From positions 248,001 through 312,000 of the forward strand of contig CAJXQU010000001.1 in assembly GCA_913058255.1 (NCBI GenBank): a stretch of 64,000 bases of DNA, written 5' to 3'. The position numbers and the translations under genes are program-made. Every line of letters starts with the position of its first letter. The first letter of the stretch is position 1. This stretch comes from an uncultured Pseudomonadota bacterium. GTDB taxonomy: Bacteria > Pseudomonadota > Gammaproteobacteria > CAJXQU01. The notes under the pieces are model-generated. The model saw only the letters and a list, made by a program, of their open reading frames with translations. It was not told the origin of the DNA and searched no databases. This document shows positions 20,451-29,434 of this stretch, piece by piece.

Positions 20451-20477
20451 TGTTTATAATACTCCTGCTTTTAACGT

Positions 20478-21035
20478 TTAGGCATCGTTTTTAATGCGAA
20501 GGAGGATATAGTCCATATTGTTAGCTGACAAGCGTTTGCGTACGTTGCCGAGTTTGGATGCGTCTTTAAATGGGCCTATTCGCACACGGAACCAGATTTT
20601 TTGGCCGTTAATGACGACACGTTGGATCTCAACAGGAAATCCCAACATGACCAGCTTGGCTTTGACGCCATCTGCATCACTATGTTTTTGAAATGATCCT
20701 ACTTGAAAAACATAAGATCCCGTCTCGACTTTTTTTCCGGCAACGGTCTTTTGTTTGGGAGGCTCCCACTCAGGCACTTTTACTTCGCGTTCAGGAAGGA
20801 TTGTGTAGAAATCAAACTTTGTTTTTTCAGATTCAATGATTTCATCACCATGAGAAAACTCAATAGCAGGAGCTTCAGCTTTTTTAGATTGATTTTCTTC
20901 AGAGGTGTTTGATGTATTGCTTTTAAGGTAAAAAACAAACGCGATGAACAAACCTACGGACAGACCTGTAATAAAAGGCATGATCGCGCCCTCTTGTTTC
21001 TTCTTCTTTCTCGGTGTTCTACGATTTGAGGCCAT
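20478..21035 (-). CDS. SPOR-domain membrane protein (FtsN-like)
   Basis: 185 aa. A short, very basic cytoplasmic tail (RRTPRKKKKQ) is followed by one membrane segment (about 18-38), a charged periplasmic linker, and a C-terminal SPOR domain (about 105-183). The SPOR part shows YVFQVGSF, a central GQKIWFRVRIGPF and a final NNMDYILLRI strand. SPOR domains bind denuded septal peptidoglycan, so a role in cell division like FtsN is likely. In many gammaproteobacteria an FtsN-type gene lies near priA or argS; here it follows priA by 74 bp. Confidence 0.85.
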   Translation of the reverse strand: MASNRRTPRKKKKQEGAIMPFITGLSVGLFIAFVFYLKSNTSNTSEENQSKKAEAPAIEFSHGDEIIESEKTKFDFYTILPEREVKVPEWEPPKQKTVAGKKVETGSYVFQVGSFQKHSDADGVKAKLVMLGFPVEIQRVVINGQKIWFRVRIGPFKDASKLGNVRKRLSANNMDYILLRIKNDA

Positions 21036-21109
21036 TATTTTTCATGCTTAAAGTAGTTTGTTAACAATACAGTAAAACGTGATAAATATTAAGAATATTT
21101 TGTGTCTTT

Positions 21110-23335
21110 TTAAAAAGTATCTTGAGGATCAACATCTAACGACCAACGTAAAGAATAAGGTTTTTTTAGAGACTCAACCTTCGGGATCCACTGATCAAGC
21201 ATTCGGTGCAATAATTGACGCTGGGTGGATTGTACGATCAATTGAGCGCGGAACCGACCCGCTCGTCTTTCCATTTGTGCGACCATTGGTCCCCAAACTT
21301 CTACCTGCTCAGAATGGGATATTTGTGCTTTTGCATCAAGTAGAAAATTCATTGCATCGCCAGCCTGACTGGCTTCAGCACGAAGCATGATCATGGATGA
21401 AAAGGGGGGGAGTAATGCATCTGATCGCTCCTGCATTAGCTGCTCGGCTAAGCCCGAAAAGTCATATTTTGATAGTGCGTGTAGAACCGGATGCTCAGGA
21501 TGATGAGTTTGAATATACACTTCCCCAGGATGCTCCGCACGGCCTGCACGTCCCGCTACCTGGATAATTAACTGTGCTAAGCGTTCAGTTGAGCGGAAGT
21601 CTGCACCATAGAGTCGGTTATCTGCATCAAGTATTCCGACTAGCGTCACATTTGGAAAGTGATGACCTTTAGACAGCATTTGCGTACCAACTAATATATC
21701 GGCTTCATTGTTTTGGATCATGGCTAGCATACGATCCATCTCTCCTTTCTTGCTTGTGCTATCGCGATCAATACGCAGGACCCTAGCTTCAGGAAACATT
21801 TGCTCTAGGATCTCGGTAACCTGTTCGGTTCCTTGCCCGATAGGAACCAGTTCAGAATCTTCACAGTCAGGACAGTGAGTTTGCATCCTTTGTTGTGAAC
21901 CACAATGGTGACATCGCATCTGTCGTGCTGCCTGATGAAACGTTAGATTCGCATCGCAGTGACGGCAGGATGCAATCCAGCCACAGTCGTGACACATCAT
22001 CACTGGGGAAAAGCCGCGACGATTGAGAAACAATAACGCTTGCTTGTTATCAGCAAGGCAGTGTTTTATTTTTTCGATCAATATCTTAGATAAACCATTA
22101 TTCAGATCGGAGCTGCGAATATCGAGAAAACCGATAGTGGGAGGAACGGCTTTACCTGCACGTTCTGGCAAGATCAAATGACGACATTTCTCTTGTTTAA
22201 CATTGTTGAGTGATTCCAAAGCCGGGGTTGCGCTGCCGAGGATGACAGGGATTTTTTCATGTTGGGCGCGGACAATCGCAATGTCTCTAGCGGAATAGCG
22301 AAAACCATCCTGTTGCTTGTATGAACTGTCATGTTCTTCATCGACAATAATGACCCCAAGCTTTGGTGTAGGTGTCCAAATTGCTGATCGAGTGCCGATA
22401 ACGATTGATGCTTTACCTTGGCTTGCTAATAACCATGCGGACATTCTTTCTTTATCGCTAAGTCCAGAATGTAAAACGGTGATTGAACAAGAAAAGCGTG
22501 CTTTAAAACGATCGATCAGCTGCTTAGTTAAACCAATCTCAGGGATTAAAATTAAGGCTTGTCGTTGTTTAGAAATAACCTTTTCGATAACTCTGAAATA
22601 AACTTCAGTCTTGCCACTGCCCGTGACTCCATCGAGGAGAAAGGTCTGAAACGTATCTATTTGTGATGAAATTTCATCAACTGCAATTGTTTGATGTTTG
22701 TTTAAATCTGGACGCTGAACGGTGCTATCTATATGTGTAGGTGAACAGCTTATCTCGGTTTCTATTTCTTCAACCCAGCCCTTTTCGATCAGTTTACTTA
22801 TTACATTTCGCCAACCACTACCTAGCTGTTTTAGATTCTCAGCTTGCAGGCCACGGGACTGTTGTCTGAGTTGCTCAAGCATTTCAGCCTGTTTTACGGC
22901 ACGTTTTAGGCTATTGTCATTTGGTTCGGGGGCGGTTGCCAATAAGCGCCAAGAGCGGGTGGTTGGTAAAGTCGCCGTCGCGCCTTGTCTAAGTAGTGTT
23001 GGAATAGCCGAAAAGATGACTTCTCCTACAGAGTGATGGTAGTAGGCACTTGCCCACTTTAACAGATCCAACTGTTGTTTTGAAAACAATGGATCGAGAT
23101 CTAAAACTTCGGAACAGGCCTTTAACTTACCAATTTCAAACTCAGAATCATCGACTATCTCTAATATAACGCCTACTCGGTCCGCTTTTTTTTTGCTACT
23201 TCCAAAAGGAACTTTTACACGAGCACCTGGTTTTAACGTACTTTGGTCAACGTTTTCAGGAGGGAGATAATCAAAAACTCTGCGCAGAGGGATCGGTAAA
23301 GCGACTCGCAGGATGCGGGGTTTTGAATCAACCAC
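21110..23335 (-). CDS. priA: Primosomal replication restart helicase PriA
   Basis: 3'-5' DNA helicase that restarts stalled replication forks, 741 aa. Helicase motifs visible include DGVTGSGKTEVY (Walker A), IIVDEEHDSSYKQQ (Walker B region) and GSATPALES. The two zinc-binding clusters are present (CHDCGW, CRHCD, CHHCGS, CPDCED). The N-terminal 3'-DNA-binding domain covers about the first 105 residues. Its start overlaps the end of the upstream unknown gene by 8 bp. Confidence 0.96.
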   Translation of the reverse strand: MVDSKPRILRVALPIPLRRVFDYLPPENVDQSTLKPGARVKVPFGSSKKKADRVGVILEIVDDSEFEIGKLKACSEVLDLDPLFSKQQLDLLKWASAYYHHSVGEVIFSAIPTLLRQGATATLPTTRSWRLLATAPEPNDNSLKRAVKQAEMLEQLRQQSRGLQAENLKQLGSGWRNVISKLIEKGWVEEIETEISCSPTHIDSTVQRPDLNKHQTIAVDEISSQIDTFQTFLLDGVTGSGKTEVYFRVIEKVISKQRQALILIPEIGLTKQLIDRFKARFSCSITVLHSGLSDKERMSAWLLASQGKASIVIGTRSAIWTPTPKLGVIIVDEEHDSSYKQQDGFRYSARDIAIVRAQHEKIPVILGSATPALESLNNVKQEKCRHLILPERAGKAVPPTIGFLDIRSSDLNNGLSKILIEKIKHCLADNKQALLFLNRRGFSPVMMCHDCGWIASCRHCDANLTFHQAARQMRCHHCGSQQRMQTHCPDCEDSELVPIGQGTEQVTEILEQMFPEARVLRIDRDSTSKKGEMDRMLAMIQNNEADILVGTQMLSKGHHFPNVTLVGILDADNRLYGADFRSTERLAQLIIQVAGRAGRAEHPGEVYIQTHHPEHPVLHALSKYDFSGLAEQLMQERSDALLPPFSSMIMLRAEASQAGDAMNFLLDAKAQISHSEQVEVWGPMVAQMERRAGRFRAQLIVQSTQRQLLHRMLDQWIPKVESLKKPYSLRWSLDVDPQDTF

Positions 23336-23915
23336 TGATGAGTTTTTTGACAGATTCGAGATCGGCCCGTTTCATAGGTTTATCATTAAGAGGGCTAATA
23401 GGAGCTTGACGTAAAGCCATGTAAGGGAAAATTGACAGTTTCAATTCGACATCTCCGGCAAAAAAGCGACATACAGGACAGGTGATAGTTTTGTTTCTAG
23501 TTTGTTGGTATTGAGATTCATCAATAACAAACGGAATTTTCCGATCAGTTAAAAGAAAGTGAATTTCTTCTGGCGAGTCGGTAAAAAGATGTAAGGATAC
23601 ACAGTTACTTTCTGTAGCCGTGCCGCGTAAGACTGAGCCGACTAATCGTGGTGAGTAGTCTTCTAGCATTTGCATGGCATTTTTAGCGATCTCTCTAAAA
23701 TCGTGCAATCGGATAGCTAGATGATCAGGCTTAAATAATTTCTGATAATGGGAGAGTGCAGACTCAACATCTATATTGTCAGGCAACAAATGTTTATCTT
23801 TAACGCCTAAACGTTGCATAGCCTTTTTTTTAGCTGTTCCAATATCGGTCACTCCATCATCTGTCATGATGCGTGCGGCTTCATTTGCAAGTTTTTGTTG
23901 AAGTTGTTTTGACAT
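23328..23915 (-). CDS. Conserved protein of unknown function, nucleotidyltransferase-like
   Basis: 195 aa from the ATG at 23915 (a TTG two codons earlier is possible). The N-terminus resembles a family pattern I recall from other proteobacteria (ANEAARIM, AKKKAMQRLG, then SALSHYQKLF). The middle segment PRLVGSVLRGTA followed by VSLHLFTDSPEEI suggests a degenerate nucleotidyltransferase fold, and LRQAPISPLNDKPMKRA closes it. I cannot give a function. It overlaps priA by 8 bp and follows mrcA by about 40 bp, so it is probably cotranscribed with priA. Confidence 0.75.
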   Translation of the reverse strand: MSKQLQQKLANEAARIMTDDGVTDIGTAKKKAMQRLGVKDKHLLPDNIDVESALSHYQKLFKPDHLAIRLHDFREIAKNAMQMLEDYSPRLVGSVLRGTATESNCVSLHLFTDSPEEIHFLLTDRKIPFVIDESQYQQTRNKTITCPVCRFFAGDVELKLSIFPYMALRQAPISPLNDKPMKRADLESVKKLISG

Positions 23916-23958
23916 GGGCAATGCGTATGTATCTTGTCAATAAAAGGTTTATGCAGGT

Positions 23959-26313
23959 TTAAAACAACTGCTCAGGTTCACCAGTTTCCGATCCACCTGT
24001 CTCGGGGTCGTTGCTGGCTGCAGTTTGAGTAGGTGCATGTTCTTTTCTGAAAGTTTCCAGATAAGCATTCTCTTGCCCGGGACTAGCGAGTAAACCTGAC
24101 TGTTTATCAACTCTTGTTGTTATGATCCCGGAGGGAGTGATGGGGAACGCCTCGGGAGTTCCTTCCAAGGCAACGCGCATATAGTCTATCCACATTGGAA
24201 GTGCTGCTCGGCCACCGCTTTCAGAAGAGCCTAACGGTCGAATTTGATCAAAGCCAACCCATGTAGTTGTTACGATATTGGCGTTGAAACCGGAGAACCA
24301 TGCATCCTTTTGATCATTTGTGGTTCCTGTTTTACCAGAGAGATCGGGCCTTTTTAGAACTAAAGCACGAGTGGCGGTGCCTGCCCGGATAACATCTCTC
24401 ATCATTGAGGCAATAATATAAACATTTCGAGGATCAACCACTTTTTTAGCGACGCCTTCAAGAGAGCTTCCTTCGCTAGGATCACACTCACGGCAGACGC
24501 GATCAGGCTTAGCTTGAAAGATGACCGTTCCGTCTGAAGTTTCGATACGATCAATGAAGTAGGGTGTCGTTAAATAGCCACCGTTGGCCAGCACGGTGTA
24601 AGCTCTGGCGAGCTCTAACGGAGAAACAGCGCCACTGCCTAGCGATAAAGAAAGATCTCTGGGTAGGCGTTCTGCATCAAAACCGAACTTGGAGATGTAG
24701 TTAATTGCATTGCTAACTCCAACGGATCGTAATAAGCGAATAGAGATCAAATTTCTAGAATAGGTCAAAGCCGAACGCAATCTAGTTGGGCCTCGATACT
24801 TGCCACTGTAGTTTTCAGGTCGCCACGTGTCTTCCAAACCAGGGTCATCAAATACAACAGGAGCATCGTTAATAAGACTGGCCGCTGTGTAACCTTTGTC
24901 TAAAGCGGCAGAGTAAATAAAGGGTTTAAAACTAGATCCGGGTTGTCGTTGCGCCTGTACGACACGGTTAAACTTGCTGTGGTTAAAGGCGAAGCCGCCT
25001 GAGAGTGCCAGAATTGAACCATCTTCAGGTGAAAGTGATACTAATGCGCCTTCTACAGCGGGTAGTTGCGCCAATTGTAAACCTGCATCGCTCTCCATGA
25101 CACGAATTAGATCTCCCGTTTGGAATAGTTCCATCGCTGACTTTGGTTTAGCTTCACGACGATCTTCGTCAATATATCGACGCGCCCACTCCATTCCTGT
25201 CCATTCGAGTGTAGTAAGGCCTCCATTTTTTAAATAAATTTCAGCAGACTTTTCAGAGACACTGATAACCAATGCCGGTTGTAGGCCTCCAAGCGCAGGA
25301 TACCCTTCCAGCATCTGAGTCCAATCGTCTTCTCCGGCCCCTTGTTCTAGTTCGTAGTGATGCTCTGCACCTCTATATCCATGGCGTTTATCATAATCAA
25401 CCAAAGCTTTTCGTAACGCATTATCTGCAGCAGTTTGTAATCGATCTTGTATCGTCGTATAAACTTTAAATCCTGAGGTATATGCTTCATCGCTATACTT
25501 TTCGACCATGTAGCTGCGAACCATTTCTGCTACATACGGCGAGCTTGTGTCAGGTATTCTGTGATGAATTTTGGCTGTAACAGGGGCTTCTTTTGCGAGT
25601 TTATATTCGTCATCAGTGATATTTCCTAGCTCTAGCATACGCCGAAGCACGTAGTTTCGTCTTCTCAAAGCTCTTTGCGGATTGGTGATGGGATTCATTT
25701 TAGAAGGTGCTTTTGGGAGTCCCGCCATCATAGCGGTTTGTGGCAAGGTTAACGCTGCAAGGGGAGAGCCGTAGTACAGCTCTGAAGCGGCAACTATGCC
25801 ATAGGCGCGATGGCCTAAATATATTTTGTTGAAATAGAGTTCTAAAATTGTTTCTTTGTCGTAATCACGTTCAATTTTTAGGGCTAATAAGATCTCATTT
25901 AACTTACGAGTATAGGTTTTTTCATTTGATAAGAAAAAGTTTCGAGCAACCTGCATCGTGATAGTACTACCGCCTTGAGCTCGTTCTCCAGTTTGAACTA
26001 ACAGCATGACAGCACGTGCAATACCTTGCCAATCAACGCCAGGGTGTTCAAAAAAGCGATCATCTTCAGAGGCTAAAAATGCATCGATCATAACCTCTGG
26101 AACTTCTTCGTACTTCACTGGCAGACGCCGTTTCTCTCCAAACTCTGATATTAGTAAGCCATCTTTAGTATAGACGTGTAGCGGTACAGAAAACTTAACA
26201 TCTTGTAGAGAATCTGTGTCAGGAAGCCCTGGAAGTAGGTAATAGACCCCGCCAGCAATAATAACTATCCCGAGTAACAGCATGAAGAATATAGCGTTAA
26301 TAATAAATCTCAT
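23959..26313 (-). CDS. mrcA: Penicillin-binding protein 1A
   Basis: Bifunctional class A peptidoglycan synthase, 784 aa. An N-terminal membrane anchor (about 6-28) is followed by a GT51 glycosyltransferase with EDDRFFEHPGVDW and GGSTITMQVARN. An OB-like insert lies near 320-400. The transpeptidase has the serine motif SSFK, then an SRN-type motif (YSRNLIS) and KTGTTND. In gammaproteobacteria mrcA usually stands divergent from pilMNOPQ, as it does here. It leads a minus-strand run to priA. Confidence 0.96.
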   Translation of the reverse strand: MRFIINAIFFMLLLGIVIIAGGVYYLLPGLPDTDSLQDVKFSVPLHVYTKDGLLISEFGEKRRLPVKYEEVPEVMIDAFLASEDDRFFEHPGVDWQGIARAVMLLVQTGERAQGGSTITMQVARNFFLSNEKTYTRKLNEILLALKIERDYDKETILELYFNKIYLGHRAYGIVAASELYYGSPLAALTLPQTAMMAGLPKAPSKMNPITNPQRALRRRNYVLRRMLELGNITDDEYKLAKEAPVTAKIHHRIPDTSSPYVAEMVRSYMVEKYSDEAYTSGFKVYTTIQDRLQTAADNALRKALVDYDKRHGYRGAEHHYELEQGAGEDDWTQMLEGYPALGGLQPALVISVSEKSAEIYLKNGGLTTLEWTGMEWARRYIDEDRREAKPKSAMELFQTGDLIRVMESDAGLQLAQLPAVEGALVSLSPEDGSILALSGGFAFNHSKFNRVVQAQRQPGSSFKPFIYSAALDKGYTAASLINDAPVVFDDPGLEDTWRPENYSGKYRGPTRLRSALTYSRNLISIRLLRSVGVSNAINYISKFGFDAERLPRDLSLSLGSGAVSPLELARAYTVLANGGYLTTPYFIDRIETSDGTVIFQAKPDRVCRECDPSEGSSLEGVAKKVVDPRNVYIIASMMRDVIRAGTATRALVLKRPDLSGKTGTTNDQKDAWFSGFNANIVTTTWVGFDQIRPLGSSESGGRAALPMWIDYMRVALEGTPEAFPITPSGIITTRVDKQSGLLASPGQENAYLETFRKEHAPTQTAASNDPETGGSETGEPEQLF

Positions 26314-26348
26314 GAAGATTCCATTGTCATGTGTTGAAGTTTAATAAG

Positions 26349-26365
26349 TTGGCCAGCATGTTGCA
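26349..26365 (+). promoter_or_regulatory. Candidate sigma-54 promoter facing pilM
   Basis: TTGGCCAGCATGTTGCA has GG and GC separated by 10 nt and matches about 13 of the 13 to 15 informative positions apart from the two after TTGGC (consensus TTGGCACG-N4-TTGCW). It reads towards pilM, but would leave a leader of about 235 nt. The window encodes a sigma-54 activator at 4015-5466. A chance match is possible. Confidence 0.4.
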
Positions 26366-26403
26366 TTGATATCCATGAATGTAAAAAGTGAGAACTTGTT
26401 AGT

Positions 26404-26436
26404 CAGGAATACTACAGGAATATTACAGGAATATTT
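26404..26436 (+). repeat. Three tandem 11-bp repeats upstream of pilM
   Basis: CAGGAATACTA, CAGGAATATTA and CAGGAATATTT follow each other without a gap. A related inverted copy (ATATCCTGT) lies at about 26447-26455. The period is close to one helical turn. They sit in the 297-bp divergent region between mrcA (minus) and pilM (plus), which otherwise holds no gene. They look like an array of protein-binding sites; no regulator is identified. Confidence 0.6.
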
Positions 26437-26574
26437 AATCCAACCGATATCCTGTTAACGCTCTGACTAAAGTTCTCTCAATTAATTGAATTATTTGATT
26501 CAGATTTTTTTAAATAGAAGTTTGATTTTTGAATGACTATAACAGCATAGATTTTTGATGCTTGCTGGTCATAA

Positions 26575-27674
<1,100 letters not shown>

Positions 27675-27675
<1 letters not shown>

Positions 27676-28244
27676 TGTCTACTATTAACTTATTACCTTG
27701 GCGCGAAGAGCGTCGCGCGGCGAAGAAGAAACAGTTTCTATCAGTATTAGGATTAACCGCTGTATTAGCCATTGGTACTTTTGGCCTTGTTCATATGTAT
27801 TTTGACAAGTTGATAGAAAATCAAAGTAGTCGTAATGCCTATATTGAATCTGAAATTAAAGCCCTTGATAGCAAGATTGAGCAAATAAAAGAGCTAGAAA
27901 AAGAGAAAAGCAGTCTCATCGCTAGAATGCGAGCTATTGAAACATTACAAACAAGTCGACCTTTGGTGGTTCATTTGTTTGATGAGCTGGTTACTACGAT
28001 GCCTGAAGGGATTTACCTAGATGAAATTGTTCAAAAAGATGAAGTGTTAACGATCACTGGATCGGCGCAATCAAATGCGCGCGTTTCTAATTTTATGCGA
28101 AACCTAGAGTCGTCAGAGTGGCTGACAGGTGCGACTTTGGAAGTTATCGAATACAAGGATAAAAAAGCCGATCGTAGTAATGCATTTACTTTGAAGGTTA
28201 ATCAAATTCCTATTCAGGTGGAAGAAGGAGACGAGGGGGTTTAA
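27675..28244 (+). CDS. pilN: Type IV pilus assembly protein PilN
   Basis: 189 aa. The N-terminus has the conserved INLLPWREERR that inserts into PilM. One membrane segment (about 22-42), a coiled coil (about 55-95) and a small ferredoxin-like periplasmic domain follow. The start overlaps the pilM stop by one base (TAATG), which indicates translational coupling. Confidence 0.94.
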
Positions 28245-28246
28245 TC

Positions 28247-28867
28247 ATGAACATGGATGATATAAATAATCTGGATTTTGAAGATGTTGGCGGGTGGCCG
28301 ACACCGTTCAAAATAATTGCCGGAGTATTACTTTTTAGCTTAATTGTTGTTGGCGGTTGGTATTTTGACCACAAGCATCAACAAGAAGAATTAGGGCTTG
28401 TGCAAGCAAAAGAACAAGAATTGAAAACAGCATTTGAATTTAAACAAAAAAAGGCCGCCAATCTTGAAGGATTACTAGCCCAGTTGGAGGAAATTAAGCT
28501 TTCCTTTGGTGATTTGTTAAAACGCCTTCCGGATAGAACTGAGGTTGCAGGCCTGTTAGTCGATATTTCTCAACAAGGATTAGGTTCTGGTCTTGAATTT
28601 GAATTGTTTAAGCCAGGTAGAGAATTCACCTCGGATTTTTATGTCGAGTTACCGATTCAAATTCGTGTAACTGGCGACTATCACTCCTTTGGACAGTTTA
28701 TTAGCGGTGTTGCTGATCTGCCACGGATAGTGACTCAACACAATATTAGAATTTATAAAGATAAGCCGAATGATCAGAAATCTGAGCCGAAATTGATTAT
28801 GGAGTCTATTGCGAAAACTTATCGTTACATGGATGAGTTTGAAGAAGAGGAGGTCGCAGCGAAATGA
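28247..28867 (+). CDS. pilO: Type IV pilus assembly protein PilO
   Basis: 206 aa. A short cytoplasmic N-terminus, one membrane segment (about 25-44), a coiled coil (about 48-90) and a periplasmic domain with ISQQGLGSGLEFELF and the family's ELPIQIRVTGDYH segment. It pairs with PilN in the alignment complex between the inner membrane and PilQ. It starts 2 nt after pilN and overlaps pilP by 4 bp. Confidence 0.94.
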   Translation: MNMDDINNLDFEDVGGWPTPFKIIAGVLLFSLIVVGGWYFDHKHQQEELGLVQAKEQELKTAFEFKQKKAANLEGLLAQLEEIKLSFGDLLKRLPDRTEVAGLLVDISQQGLGSGLEFELFKPGREFTSDFYVELPIQIRVTGDYHSFGQFISGVADLPRIVTQHNIRIYKDKPNDQKSEPKLIMESIAKTYRYMDEFEEEEVAAK

Positions 28868-29409
28868 ACACAAAACTCGTATTCATTCTTGGATCAAGCA
28901 TGCTCTTAGGAGGTTGTCTCTCTGATGATATGACTAGCCTGCGAGCTTATGCTGACGAGATCAAAGAACGCAAAGGTGGAATCATTGAGCCTCTACCTGA
29001 AATTAAACCGGTAGAGCGCTACCTCTACCAATCAGTTGATCGACGAGATCCTTTTTCTGCAAATTATCGTGATGACGATCAGCCTTCAAGTGTTGTGATC
29101 GATTCTGAACAACAACGAGCTTTATTACGTGAAGTTCGAGAGCGTAATAAGGAAGAGTTGGAACACTTTGAGTTAGATGGTCTTCGCATGGTTGGCACCT
29201 TAGAACTTGCTAGTGCCTTGTGGGGAATTGTTCAAGATCCTGATGGCACTATTTATCGGGTCAAGCAAGGGAATTATTTGGGTAGAAACTACGGGAAAAT
29301 TCTGGCTATTTCCGAAGAGAAAATCGAACTGAGAGAAATCGTCAAGGATATGCAGGGCGCTTGGGAAGAAAGACAAGCATTTATCGCATTATCAGACGAT
29401 GAAGCATGA
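28864..29409 (+). CDS. pilP: Type IV pilus lipoprotein PilP
   Basis: 181 aa lipoprotein that connects PilNO to the secretin PilQ. The signal peptide ends in lipobox LGGC (Cys18). The YQSVDRRDPF motif and the small beta-domain (DGLRMVGTLE, IVQDPDGTIYRVKQGNYLG) are typical. It overlaps pilO by 4 bp (ATGA). Confidence 0.94.
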   Translation: MNTKLVFILGSSMLLGGCLSDDMTSLRAYADEIKERKGGIIEPLPEIKPVERYLYQSVDRRDPFSANYRDDDQPSSVVIDSEQQRALLREVRERNKEELEHFELDGLRMVGTLELASALWGIVQDPDGTIYRVKQGNYLGRNYGKILAISEEKIELREIVKDMQGAWEERQAFIALSDDEA

Positions 29410-29434
29410 CAGAATGTCTAGAGGGACAAAACAA

